Shown here one piece after another: positions 6,028-14,401 of a DNA stretch of 24,292 nt. How positions within the stretch are numbered: position 1 is the first letter of the stretch; each line of letters begins with the position of its first letter. The notes under the pieces were generated by a model. That model ran no database searches. It saw only the letters and a program-made list of their open reading frames with translations, and was not told the DNA's origin. The position numbers and the translations under genes were made by a program. Source of the stretch: DASQHM01 sp035632095 (GTDB lineage: Bacteria > Pseudomonadota > Alphaproteobacteria > Ferrovibrionales > Ferrovibrionaceae); the NCBI GenBank assembly GCA_035632095.1, contig DASQHM010000155.1, forward strand, positions 1 through 24,292, written 5' to 3'.

Positions 6028-8481
6028 ATGACTCGAAAGCCCGCACGTCTCCGCCACATCGGCATGGGGATCGGCCTGAGCGCCCTTGCGACCGTGGTCG
6101 CAGTCGTGGCGTTCCTCGCGCTTGGGGGCGCCGGATTGCTCATACGCATGTTTCTTGAGTCCGAAGGCTTCAAGCCCAGCGCGCTCCGCGTCGCCGCGCT
6201 CTCGTTTTCCCATGCCAAGCTCGACGATCTGGCATTGGGTCCGGGAGGCGCAATCGCGGCGCGATCCATCGATCTGCAATACTCCCTCGCAAGCCTGTTC
6301 GAGCACCGCATCAAGCGCGTTGCGGCGACCGGTCTGGCGCTGCCGATCAGCATTGGCGCCGACGGCGTGCGCATGGGCCCGATTGACCTTGCCGGCGACG
6401 GGTCCGGCCGGGGCGGGTTCACGGTCGACGAGCTCGCTCTGACGGATGTCGATCTGACCATCAGCGCCGCAGGCGAATCCACGCACTTGCGGCTCGACGG
6501 CGCCCTCAAGAACAATCTGGACGGGCCGCATGGTTTGTTCGACGTCGCCGCCACCGGCACGTTGCTCACCCTTGCCGGTCGGCTGGTGCTGGTCGGCGAT
6601 AGCTTCAGCTTGTCCATCGAGCGCGCATCGCTTGTCTTGCCGCCGGCCAATCTCCAGCAAATCTCCGGCACGCTGGACGGCAGCGTGCCGGGAGCGCCAA
6701 GACGCTGGCTGCAGGTAGCTTTGCGGTCGGCGGCCGCCGAAGTGGCTGCGCACCGGTTCCGCAACTTCGACATTTCCGGCGAGGTCGGCGCCGATACGGC
6801 GGGCTTCCGCGTCGCGGCGGAAGCGGACGGCGCACAGCGCCTGACCGCCTCGATCGACGCCGACGGCCTGCGCGACCCGAACCCGTCGCTGACCGCGGAA
6901 GCGCAACTCGGAGCCGGCAAGGCATCGCCGGCGCTCGATGCCAAAGTGAGCATTCGCCAGGTCGCCACGGCGCCCGAGACGTTCGCGATCGGCGTCATGT
7001 TTGCTTCTTCCGCCGGTCCCATCGCCGGAGGAACCGCCGGACCGTCGCGTTTAACGGCAAATTTGCGCGAGACGCGGCGCGACGGCGCGTTCGAAATGCG
7101 CCTGACGGAACCGGCGACACTGATGCTTGGCGCGTTGGCGATGCCGGACCGCGGCCTGATGCTGCCCCAGGGCGCGACATTCTCGCTAAAGCCGGCGACA
7201 GAGCCCGTGCTTTCGATGCAAGACGGCGCATCGCCCATTTTGCATGCGACAATCACGAGCGGCGCTTTGCAAGGTACGGCCCAGGGTGTGCCGATTTCCA
7301 TTGCGGCTTCGTCGCTCGACCTCGCCGGTGCTTGGCCGAACGGCGCAAAGCCGCTTGATGTCCTGCTCACGTTGGACGGCTTTCGTATCGGGCCGGCCGG
7401 CCAAAGAGGTGCGCCGGCCGCGTGGCTTGCGCCGTTGCGCGTTCAAGGCAACGCGCAAGTCGGCGACGGCCCGGTCACTTTCACCCTTCATGCTTTCGGT
7501 GCCGATGGACGATTGGCGGCGGATGCGACCGGTAAGCACGATCTGGAGAGCGCCACGGGCGAAGCGCGCCTCAAACTGGCGCCGCTCAAGTTCGTCAAAG
7601 GCGCTTTGCAGCCGAGCGACATCGTACCCGCGGCGCTGGGCGTCGTGAGCGATGCGGAAGGCACCCTGGCACTGAGCGGGACGGTGCGCTGGGCCGGCGG
7701 CCAACAACGCGCATCCGACCTCTCGCTGCTGCTGGATCAAATGTCGTTTGCCGCCGGACCTATGACCGTCGCCAAGTTGAACGGCGTCGTGGCTCTTACT
7801 CGCCTCTGGCCGCTGGCGACCAAGCCCGACCAGGTGATCGCCGTCGGCGCCGTCAATCTGGGCGTCCCGTTGACCGATTCGCTGCTGCACCTGGGCGTTG
7901 CCGAGAACGGCGGCGCGCGGCTGTCCCTTGAGCGCATGAGATTGCTCGGCGGGACGGTGCAAAGCTCCGAAATGATCGCCCGGCCCTTCGAGGGAATACT
8001 CGACGGCGTACTCGATGTGAGCGATGTCGACCTGAGCCAGGCGCTCGATCTCGCCGGGCTCCAGGGCCTGACCGCTCAAGGCAAGCTTGCCGGCCACATT
8101 CCGCTCCATGTGCGAAGCGACGGTATCGCCATCGACAACGCCCGACTCGACGCGACCGCACCCGGCATCATTCGCTATCGTCCGGACCCGGTGCCGGCGG
8201 CTCTGGCCAATGGTGGAGCCAATATCGAACTTTTGCTCGCTGCATTGAAAGACTTCCACTACGACGCGCTCTGGCTCACACTCGTGCGCAACAAGACAGG
8301 CCAGACGGACGTCGGACTGCACTTGCAGGGAGCCAATCCAGCGCTGTATGGAGGACATCCGGTTCTCCTCAACGTCAACTTGCACGGCGAGTTGGACCGG
8401 ATCATCACCTCCAGCCTTCAGGGCTATCGCGTGCCCGATCAGATTCGAGAACGCATGCTGCACTTCAACGAGGGCCATTAG
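6028..8481 (+). CDS. ydbH: YdbH-family AsmA-like intermembrane protein
   Basis: This is an 817-residue protein with one N-terminal membrane helix (about residues 11-38) and a long periplasmic body of repeating beta-rich segments, typical of AsmA-like/TamB-type bridge proteins. E. coli YdbH works redundantly with TamB and YhdP in moving phospholipids to the outer membrane and pairs with the lipoprotein YnbE. The C-terminal region (ALKDFHYDALWLTLVR, GANPALYGGHPVLLNVN, then HGELDRIITSSLQGY) matches the conserved YdbH end. The assignment is reinforced by ynbE and ydbL following directly. The ATG at 6028 is chosen because it precedes a basic stretch (TRKPARLR) before the membrane helix; the ribosome site is poor, and a Met at residue 13 is an alternative. 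Confidence 0.85.
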   Translation: MTRKPARLRHIGMGIGLSALATVVAVVAFLALGGAGLLIRMFLESEGFKPSALRVAALSFSHAKLDDLALGPGGAIAARSIDLQYSLASLFEHRIKRVAATGLALPISIGADGVRMGPIDLAGDGSGRGGFTVDELALTDVDLTISAAGESTHLRLDGALKNNLDGPHGLFDVAATGTLLTLAGRLVLVGDSFSLSIERASLVLPPANLQQISGTLDGSVPGAPRRWLQVALRSAAAEVAAHRFRNFDISGEVGADTAGFRVAAEADGAQRLTASIDADGLRDPNPSLTAEAQLGAGKASPALDAKVSIRQVATAPETFAIGVMFASSAGPIAGGTAGPSRLTANLRETRRDGAFEMRLTEPATLMLGALAMPDRGLMLPQGATFSLKPATEPVLSMQDGASPILHATITSGALQGTAQGVPISIAASSLDLAGAWPNGAKPLDVLLTLDGFRIGPAGQRGAPAAWLAPLRVQGNAQVGDGPVTFTLHAFGADGRLAADATGKHDLESATGEARLKLAPLKFVKGALQPSDIVPAALGVVSDAEGTLALSGTVRWAGGQQRASDLSLLLDQMSFAAGPMTVAKLNGVVALTRLWPLATKPDQVIAVGAVNLGVPLTDSLLHLGVAENGGARLSLERMRLLGGTVQSSEMIARPFEGILDGVLDVSDVDLSQALDLAGLQGLTAQGKLAGHIPLHVRSDGIAIDNARLDATAPGIIRYRPDPVPAALANGGANIELLLAALKDFHYDALWLTLVRNKTGQTDVGLHLQGANPALYGGHPVLLNVNLHGELDRIITSSLQGYRVPDQIRERMLHFNEGH

Positions 8482-8491
8482 GGATGCAATC

Positions 8492-8710
8492 GTGACCAGA
8501 GCAATTCGACCGACAGTCCTCATGGCGCTGGCGCTCGCGACCGGCCTTGGCGTTGCCGCGTGCCAGCCGACGGTGAAGGTGGAAGCGCCGGACAAGCCCA
8601 TCGTCATCGACCTGAATGTGAATATTCAGCAAGAGGTGCGGGTGAAAATCGAGAAGGACGTCGATCAGGCTTTGCAAAACCAACCGGATTTGTTTGGAGG
8701 CAAGCGATGA
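8492..8710 (+). CDS. ynbE: YnbE-family small outer-membrane lipoprotein
   Basis: This is a 72-residue lipoprotein. The GTG at 8492 follows AGGGA (8480-8484) with a 7-base gap and gives an n-region with two Arg, a hydrophobic core, and the lipobox GVAAC with lipidated Cys24. The +2 residue is Gln, consistent with sorting to the outer membrane. The mature part PTVKVEAPDKPIVIDLNVNI followed by QQEVRVKIEKDVDQAL matches the YnbE family. In E. coli, YnbE multimerises and contacts the C-terminus of YdbH. It begins 10 bp after the ydbH stop and overlaps ydbL by ATGA, so the three genes form one transcript. A downstream ATG at 8522 also leaves a lipobox, so the start could be shifted. Confidence 0.87.
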   Translation: MTRAIRPTVLMALALATGLGVAACQPTVKVEAPDKPIVIDLNVNIQQEVRVKIEKDVDQALQNQPDLFGGKR

Positions 8711-9054
8711 AAATCTCTCGGCGCGCGTTGCTTAGCGCTGGTCTGGCCGCCAGCGCGTTCGTCGTGGTGACGGAGACAGAGTCGGCGCAATCGATCGACG
8801 ACTTGAAAGCCCGCGGTTTGGTCGGCGAACGGCCGGACGGCTACGTGGGCGTGGTTGGCGGGGGCGCCACCGCGGATGTGGTAAATACGGTGCAACAGAT
8901 CAACAACAGCCGGCGGACCCTCTATCAGGGCATCGCCCAGAAAAACGGCTCGTCGCTATCGGCGGTTGAGGCTGTTGCGGGCGCGAAGCTCGTGAAGGAC
9001 GCGCCGCCCGGGTCGTATGTGATGGACGCTACAGGCAAGTGGGTCAAGAAGTGA
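8707..9054 (+). CDS. ydbL: YdbL-family (DUF1318) periplasmic protein
   Basis: The product has 115 residues with an N-terminal export signal (MKISRRALLSAG, hydrophobic core, likely cleavage near ESA-Q at residues 27-28). The mature portion SIDDLKARGLVGERPDGYVG, QQINNSRRTLYQGIAQKNG and later VEAVAGAKLVKDAPPGSYV is the DUF1318/YdbL pattern. In E. coli, YdbL is the third partner of the YdbH-YnbE system and is thought to modulate their interaction. The ATG at 8707 overlaps the ynbE stop (ATGA), with GGAGG at 8696-8700 upstream. The trio order is that of enterobacteria, showing conservation across Proteobacteria. The two Arg after MKIS resemble a weak Tat motif, but Sec export is more likely. Confidence 0.88.
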   Translation: MKISRRALLSAGLAASAFVVVTETESAQSIDDLKARGLVGERPDGYVGVVGGGATADVVNTVQQINNSRRTLYQGIAQKNGSSLSAVEAVAGAKLVKDAPPGSYVMDATGKWVKK

Positions 9055-9145
9055 CGCCGCTCACTTGACCGGGACCTACCGTCGCGATGCACTAGACACT
9101 ATGTTCTGAATCGATTGCTGGAGAACTTGCCGCGGAGAGTGAACG

Positions 9146-9367
9146 ATGACTGCCGTCTATAAAGTAACCGGGATGACATGCGATGGCTGTGTCCGCTCGA
9201 TAACACGCGCCATCCAGCGTGCGGTGCCGGGGGCGGTCGTCGCCGTCGAACTCGCCGCGGGCCGCGTCAAGATCGAGACGGCGCGTCAGGATGGGCCGAG
9301 CCGGCAGGCGGACGATGCCGCAGTCCGCAAGGCAATCGTCGATGCCGGCTACGGCCTGGCAACGTGA
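9146..9367 (+). CDS. Heavy-metal-associated (HMA) domain copper chaperone-like protein
   Basis: This is a 73-residue cytoplasmic protein consisting of a single HMA domain. The metal-binding motif GMTCDGC has Cys12 and Cys15, as in CopZ/Atx1-type Cu(I) chaperones, followed by the helix VRSITRAIQRAVPG and a C-terminal AVRKAIVDAGY helix. GGAGAGTG lies just upstream of the ATG at 9146. No copper ATPase or CueR-type regulator is adjacent, and no CueR-like dyad was seen in the 91-bp upstream gap. Partner and metal are therefore inferred from the family. The next gene begins 23 bp downstream and may be co-transcribed. Confidence 0.92.
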   Translation: MTAVYKVTGMTCDGCVRSITRAIQRAVPGAVVAVELAAGRVKIETARQDGPSRQADDAAVRKAIVDAGYGLAT

Positions 9368-9390
9368 GTAACAGCTCAATGGAGCAAACC

Positions 9391-10101
9391 ATGCGCAAGC
9401 TGGCCCTAGGCTTGGGCGCGACAATCGCGCTCTTGGCCGTGTCGGCAATGCCGGCAGCGGCCAAACAGTTGGTGGTCGTGAAATCGACTGCAGCGGCGTT
9501 CAAGCCGGGGCAGATCGTCGACAGCAACGTCGCTCTGGCGCTGCCGGACAACACCATGGTGACGCTGATCGGTCCGGACGGGCGAAATATGACCTTGACG
9601 GGACCCTTCAACGGCAAACCCGCGGCCGGCGGCGGCAACGACGACCCGGCGCTGGTCAGCAAGCTCTCTCATATTCTCGACCAGCAAGGCAGCGACTCGA
9701 GCGCGGTCGGCAGCATTCGCGGCGGCCCGTCCGCCACGCCGCCGGACGCATGGTCCATCGACGTGGACGGGTCCGGCACATGGTGCGTGCGCGATTCCTC
9801 GACGATCCGGCTCTGGCGCCACGACCCCAACCGGCCGCAGCAGGCGAATATGCGCAATGCCGCGGCGGGCGACGGGGTCGCCGTGCACTGGAACGCCGGC
9901 GCGGCAAGCGTGCCGTGGCCGGCAAGCCTGCCCGCGGCGGAAGGGAAATACCTGGTGCGCATGCCCGGGCATTCGCTCCCCATCGTGCTGCAACTGCATC
10001 AGGTGCCCGCCGACCTTCCGACCGATGCCCATCGCGCGGTCTGGATGAACGACAACGGCTGCTCGGGCCAGGCTTCGCGCTTGCTGACCGCCGCGCATTG
10101 A
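9391..10101 (+). CDS. Unrecognised secreted protein with a FecR-like N-terminal region
   Basis: The product is 236 residues with a classic Sec signal (MRKLALGLGATIALLAVSAM, likely cleaved after PAAA near residue 24). The following segment, about residues 37-75 (FKPGQIVDSNVALALPDNTM, then VTLIGPDGRNMTLTGPFNG), resembles the FecR-type periplasmic beta module. The C-terminal half has a WSIDVDGSGTWCVRD segment and two lone cysteines (Cys132, Cys224) that could form a disulfide. No enzyme motif was recognised. GGAG at 9381-9384 sits 6 bases before the ATG at 9391; an ATG at 9379 and a GTG at 9364 are alternatives. It is 23 bp after the HMA gene, so periplasmic metal handling or envelope stress is a guess only. 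Confidence 0.8.
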   Translation: MRKLALGLGATIALLAVSAMPAAAKQLVVVKSTAAAFKPGQIVDSNVALALPDNTMVTLIGPDGRNMTLTGPFNGKPAAGGGNDDPALVSKLSHILDQQGSDSSAVGSIRGGPSATPPDAWSIDVDGSGTWCVRDSSTIRLWRHDPNRPQQANMRNAAAGDGVAVHWNAGAASVPWPASLPAAEGKYLVRMPGHSLPIVLQLHQVPADLPTDAHRAVWMNDNGCSGQASRLLTAAH

Positions 10102-10149
10102 ACGCGGCCGAAGTTGCGGCGCGACTAGCGACGGGCGCGGCGTTCGATC

Positions 10150-10989
10150 GTGAACTACCGCCACCTCTACCACGCGGGCGGCTTTGCCGACGTGGTGAAG
10201 CACGCGGTGTTGGCGCTGATCCTCGGCCGCCTGGCGGAGAAGCAAGCGGCGTATTGCGTGCTCGACACCCACGCCGGCATCGGACGCTATGACCTTTCGC
10301 AGATCGCGGCGCAGAAAACCGGCGAATATCTGAACGGCATCGCCCGGCTGCTGACGGCCGAGCGCGCGCCCGACGCGGTTCGGCCCTATCTCGAAGCGGT
10401 GCGCGGCCTTAATCCAGGCGGCCAGCTGCGCTGGTATCCGGGATCCCCCGCCATTGCCGCGGCGCTTTCGCGAAGACAGGACCGGCTGGTGCTCGTCGAA
10501 CTGCACGACGACGATGTGGCCGAATTGCGCCGCACCCTCGGCCGCGACCGGCGAGTCGGCATCCATCACGCGGACGGCTATGCTGCACTGAAGTCGCTGC
10601 TGCCGCCGAAGGAACGGCGCGGCGTGGTGTTGATCGATCCTCCCTTCGAGGCGGGCAATGAATTCGAGACCTTGGCGGCGTCGCTCATTGCCGCGCACGC
10701 GCGCTGGCCCGGCGGCATCTATGTGGCGTGGTATCCGATCAAGGATCCGGCGCCGGTGCGCTCGTTTCATGCCGCGCTGAAATCCAGCGGCATGCGCAAG
10801 GTGATGATCGTCGAATTGCTTGTGCGCCGCGCCGACAGCGCCGGCACCTTGAACGGATGCGGCCTGGTGCTGGTCAACCCGCCGTGGCAAATCGAGAAGG
10901 CATTGGACGAGCTCTTGCCCTGGATCGCCGACCGCTTGAAGCAAGGGCCTGGCCCGCGCGGCGCGTGGCACTGGCTCGTGCCCGAGTAA
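10150..10989 (+). CDS. rlmJ: 23S rRNA (adenine(2030)-N6)-methyltransferase RlmJ
   Basis: This is a 279-residue S-adenosylmethionine-dependent methyltransferase that modifies A2030 of 23S rRNA. The family-typical N-terminus MNYRHLYHAGGFADVVKH is present. The SAM site is VLDTHAGIGRYDL (residues 38-49) and the catalytic N6-adenine motif is DPPFE (163-167). The segments RWYPGSP and IYVAWYPIKD also match RlmJ. The start is GTG at 10150, supported by alignment with the family N-terminus rather than by a ribosome site, which is not obvious. It stands between the secreted protein gene and the luciferase-like gene, all on the plus strand with gaps of 40-50 bp. Confidence 0.95.
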   Translation: MNYRHLYHAGGFADVVKHAVLALILGRLAEKQAAYCVLDTHAGIGRYDLSQIAAQKTGEYLNGIARLLTAERAPDAVRPYLEAVRGLNPGGQLRWYPGSPAIAAALSRRQDRLVLVELHDDDVAELRRTLGRDRRVGIHHADGYAALKSLLPPKERRGVVLIDPPFEAGNEFETLAASLIAAHARWPGGIYVAWYPIKDPAPVRSFHAALKSSGMRKVMIVELLVRRADSAGTLNGCGLVLVNPPWQIEKALDELLPWIADRLKQGPGPRGAWHWLVPE

Positions 10990-11029
10990 TACGCTGACGC
11001 GCCCCGGCGCGCACCGCTACACTGCGTCC

Positions 11030-12052
11030 ATGCCGAGACATTCCATCGCGCTCAGCGTTCTCGACCAGTCGCCCATTCGCAGCGGCGCCACGCCTGCGGA
11101 TGCGGTGCGCGAGACCATCGAACTTGCCCGCATCGCCGACCGCCTCGGCTACCGCCGCTATTGGCTGGCCGAGCATCACAGCTCCGCCGGCTTGGCCGGC
11201 ACGACGCCGGAAGTCCTGATCGCGCGGGTCGCCGCCGAAACGCGGCACATGCGCATCGGCTCGGGCGGCGTCATGCTGCCCCACTACAGCGCGCTGAAGG
11301 TGGCGGAGAACTTCCGCATGCTGGAGACGCTCTATCCCGGCCGCATCGATCTCGGCATCGGCCGCGCACCCGGCAGCGACCAGCGCACCGCCCGCGCCCT
11401 GCAACACGGCCCCGGCGCCCTCGGCATCGAGGAGTTCCCGAATCAGCTCGCCGATCTTGCGGGCTTTCTACGAAATGATTTGGAGGCCGGCCACCCGTTC
11501 GCCGGCATCGAAGCCATGCCGACGGGACCCACGGTGCCCGAGATCTGGATGCTCGGCTCGAGCGACCAAAGCGCCGCCTATGCCGCCCATTTTGGTTTCG
11601 CGTTTTCCTTCGCGCAATTCATCGCCGGCGTGAGCGGAGCCCAGGTTGTGGATGCGTACCGCCGCTACTTCACGCCGTCGGCCTGGTCGAAGGAGCCGCG
11701 CGCCAGCGTCGGCATTTCCGTGGTCACGGCGGACACCGAGGACGAGGCGCGGCGTCTCGCCAAGAGCCGCAATCTGTGGCTGGTCCGTCTCGCCACGGGT
11801 CATACGGGACCGTTTCCGTCGCCCGAGGAAGCCGACGCCTATCCCTACACCGACCGCGAACGCGCCTTCATCCGCGCCAGCGCCGGGCGGAGCGTGGTGG
11901 GCGACGTGGCGCAGGTCAAAGCGCGATTGACCGAGATGGCGGAAGAATACGGGGTGGACGAACTGGTGATCGTCACCATCTGCCACGACTTCCGCGCGCG
12001 CGTGCATTCCTACGAATTGCTCGCGGCCGCCTTCGACTTGCCGGCCCGGTAG
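11030..12052 (+). CDS. LLM-class flavin-dependent oxidoreductase (MsnO8-like)
   Basis: This is a 340-residue bacterial-luciferase-like monooxygenase using reduced FMN. The family marks are LSVLDQSPIRSG at the N-terminus, YWLAEHHSSAGLAGTTPEVL (His49/His50 near the flavin site), RIGSGGVMLPHYSALKVAE, and LETLYPGRIDLGIGRAPG. This pattern is that of the MsnO8/YhbW subgroup, whose substrates are mostly unknown. The ATG at 11030 has no clear ribosome site. Its 3' end overlaps the convergent MFS gene by 43 bp, unusually deep for tail-to-tail genes. It is not on the same strand as the catabolic operon, so a shared role is possible but unproven. Confidence 0.92.
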   Translation: MPRHSIALSVLDQSPIRSGATPADAVRETIELARIADRLGYRRYWLAEHHSSAGLAGTTPEVLIARVAAETRHMRIGSGGVMLPHYSALKVAENFRMLETLYPGRIDLGIGRAPGSDQRTARALQHGPGALGIEEFPNQLADLAGFLRNDLEAGHPFAGIEAMPTGPTVPEIWMLGSSDQSAAYAAHFGFAFSFAQFIAGVSGAQVVDAYRRYFTPSAWSKEPRASVGISVVTADTEDEARRLAKSRNLWLVRLATGHTGPFPSPEEADAYPYTDRERAFIRASAGRSVVGDVAQVKARLTEMAEEYGVDELVIVTICHDFRARVHSYELLAAAFDLPAR

Positions 12053-13296
12053 GCGATCAACCCGCCCAACAGCGACAGCGCGATGACGCCGAAGGCAATC
12101 CGGTAGGCAAGCTCGGAACCCGCACCGTTGCTGGCGGGCGCCCAGCCGACGATGGCGCCAGTGATGATCGGCAGCAGCGCCGAGCCGGCGACCTGAGAGA
12201 GATTGACGGTGGTGATGCCGCGGCCGGCGATGTGCTCGGGGAACAATTGCCGCCCTTCCATCATCACCAGCGAACCGAACGAGGCGATCAGGCAGAAGAG
12301 CGCGAACAGCGTCATTGCCACCCAGAGCGAAGGATGCGGCCACAGCGCCAGCGCCGCCAAGAGCGCAATGCCGACGATGCTGCATTGGTCGATGACCCGC
12401 GTCGTGCCGATGCGGTGCGCCGCGAGCTGGCCCCAACCGAGGGTGCCGACCACCTGCGCGCCGGCGAATATCAGCAGCAATCCGCCGCGCTCGGCGGGGC
12501 TTACGCCGAACACGTCGTTCACGTAAGGCGCGGCCCACGTCCCGAGCATGGTGCTGATGGACGCGTAGGCGACCGCCGCCATGGCGAGGATCGGTACGAT
12601 TCCGGGCGTGCGCCAGACTTCGCGCCAGCCGCCGAACATGGCGGCGAAACCTTCCGGCGTCTGGGCCGCCGGCGGACGCGCGTTCGGTGTGTCGCGGACG
12701 AACAGGTGCAGCCCGACGCCAAGCAAGGCCGTGAGCACGGCGATCCCGATAAACGCGGCGCGCCAGCCGACCAGCCCCGATACGTAGGAGAGCGGCGCCG
12801 TCGCCGCCAACGTGCCGATGTTGCTCAAGGCATAGACCCAACTCAGCACGCTCACGAACCGCCGGTCGCGGAACCAGGCCCCCGCCACCACCAGCGAGCC
12901 CATGAAATAGCCGGCGGAGCCGACACCGACCAGAACGCGCGAAGCGACGAAGCTCCAGGGCTCCGCGCAAAGCGCGCCGGCGGCCGAGCCGAGCGCCGCG
13001 AACCCGGTGAGCCAGACCACCGTCCGGCGCACGCCGTACCGGTCGAACAAGAGGCCGAGGGGCAGTTGCAGCACCAGGAAGGCGATGAAGAAGCCGCCGT
13101 TGGCGAGCCCCAGCATGCGCGCATCGAGCGCGATATCGGCGCGCAGCTCCGGCGCGATGGTGCCGACCGCCGTGCGGAAGAACTGGCTGAACGCGGTCAT
13201 GGCAACGAGCATGACCACGAGGGCGGCCGCGGAATGGCTGCCCTCGTCCTTGCGCGCTTCGCTCTCCATCAGCGGTGCGGCGCCGCTCTCGGCCAC
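12010..13296 (-). CDS. MFS transporter
   Basis: This is a 428-residue inner-membrane protein with a pattern of about 12 hydrophobic segments, beginning near residue 24. Motif A between helices 2 and 3 is visible as GLLFDRYGVRR (residues 81-91). The sequence resembles organic-acid or metabolite:H+ symporters rather than known drug pumps, but the substrate cannot be read. The start is GTG at 13296, preceded by AGAAGGAGA in good position. It is the last gene of the four-gene minus-strand group, 28 bp after the cyclase gene, and probably imports the substrate of that pathway. Its 3' end runs 43 bp into the convergent luciferase-like gene. Confidence 0.93.
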   Translation of the reverse strand: MAESGAAPLMESEARKDEGSHSAAALVVMLVAMTAFSQFFRTAVGTIAPELRADIALDARMLGLANGGFFIAFLVLQLPLGLLFDRYGVRRTVVWLTGFAALGSAAGALCAEPWSFVASRVLVGVGSAGYFMGSLVVAGAWFRDRRFVSVLSWVYALSNIGTLAATAPLSYVSGLVGWRAAFIGIAVLTALLGVGLHLFVRDTPNARPPAAQTPEGFAAMFGGWREVWRTPGIVPILAMAAVAYASISTMLGTWAAPYVNDVFGVSPAERGGLLLIFAGAQVVGTLGWGQLAAHRIGTTRVIDQCSIVGIALLAALALWPHPSLWVAMTLFALFCLIASFGSLVMMEGRQLFPEHIAGRGITTVNLSQVAGSALLPIITGAIVGWAPASNGAGSELAYRIAFGVIALSLLGGLIAYRAGKSKAAASNS

Positions 13297-13324
13297 GTTC
13301 GTCTCCTTCTGAAGCGCGCGCCGC

Positions 13325-14368
13325 TCAGACCGTCGCGATTGGCGTGGCGGGCGAACCGACCGCGCCAGGAAGCCGGAGCGGCGGCGCCGTCAGCATAAAG
13401 CGGTTGCGCTTATGGGCGCGGAGCCAGTTGGCGAGGTCGGTCAGGTACCAGAGCTCGCCGAGGTGCAAGCCGAGCTTGAACAGGCAATGCTCGTGGATCG
13501 GCAGCGATGCGTGAAGGTGGCCTTCGCCCGGTTTCGCCGGCACCGCTTCGACGCCGTAATTGTCGGCGATGAGCGCGGCGATGTTGCTGTCGGTGATCCA
13601 GCGCAGCAGCTTCGCATCGCGCCCGTCGAGCACGGCGCAGGAATTGTGCAAGGTCTTTTCGTCCGGATCGCGGCGCATTTCCAGTACGGCCTGGGCGAAG
13701 CCCGTGTGCAGCAGCAGCATGTCGCCCGTTTCGACCACCACGCGATCGCGCTCGAACACGCGCATCAGATCTTCGTAGCCGACGTATTTGCGCTCGCGCG
13801 CGAAATGGGCGTGCAGATCGGCAAGCACGCCGCGGCCCTGCACGCCCTTCACGGCCATGTTCTCGATGCCGAGACGCCGCGCGCCGATCGGCTCGCTCCG
13901 TTTCGCATCGCCGTGCACATAGTCGACCGGGCCGACCACGTCGGCATGAGCGCGGTAGCCGTTGTAGTAGAGCGGCTCGGGCTTGCCGTCGCCGTCGGCA
14001 TCGAACATGCCGCCCACGTGCGCCAGGCTGTCCCACTGCGTCGAATACTGCAGCGTCAGCAGCACCTTGTCGTCGCAGACGATGTCGGTGAAATGCGCAT
14101 CCATGCGCGAGACCGGGAAATTGTAGCGCGGCGCGTCCTCGGGGCCGGTCGGATAGAGCACGGGCGGCGAGCGGCGCGGGTTGAGCTTCGAGCCGCCGGG
14201 ATAGTCGAGCGGCAGGCTGAGGCAGAACGCGATGCCTTCGCGGATTTCTGCGGCCCCCTGCCGCACTTTTTCGGGCGTCAGCAGATTCATGCGGCCCAAT
14301 TGATCGTCGGCGCCGAAGTCGCCCCAATTGGAGCCGTCGGGCCGGTGTTTCCACCGCGCGTTCGCCAT
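13325..14368 (-). CDS. Cyclase-family hydrolase (kynurenine formamidase-like fold)
   Basis: This is a 347-residue PF04199-type metal-dependent hydrolase; relatives cleave N-formyl amides, cyclic imides, isatin or lactones. The usual metal motif HxGTHxDxPxH is replaced by QYSTQWDSLAH: Gln107 and Gln111 stand where the two His would be, while Asp113 and His117 are kept. Downstream, GDMLLLHTGF and HLHASLPIHEHCLFKLG are family-like. The sequence belongs to a longer subgroup (about 320-350 residues) compared with the 200-residue KynB. The ATG at 14368 follows a perfect GGGAGG. It is third in the minus-strand operon, 33 bp from the SDR gene. The substrate is unknown. Confidence 0.88.
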   Translation of the reverse strand: MANARWKHRPDGSNWGDFGADDQLGRMNLLTPEKVRQGAAEIREGIAFCLSLPLDYPGGSKLNPRRSPPVLYPTGPEDAPRYNFPVSRMDAHFTDIVCDDKVLLTLQYSTQWDSLAHVGGMFDADGDGKPEPLYYNGYRAHADVVGPVDYVHGDAKRSEPIGARRLGIENMAVKGVQGRGVLADLHAHFARERKYVGYEDLMRVFERDRVVVETGDMLLLHTGFAQAVLEMRRDPDEKTLHNSCAVLDGRDAKLLRWITDSNIAALIADNYGVEAVPAKPGEGHLHASLPIHEHCLFKLGLHLGELWYLTDLANWLRAHKRNRFMLTAPPLRLPGAVGSPATPIATV

Positions 14369-14401
14369 GTTCGTCCTCCCTTGTCGATTGACGCCGCGCC
14401 G

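Noticed and set aside
9065..9093. TTGACC as a -35 box for the HMA gene
   Set aside because: No acceptable -10 at 16-18 bp; only three of six bases match.
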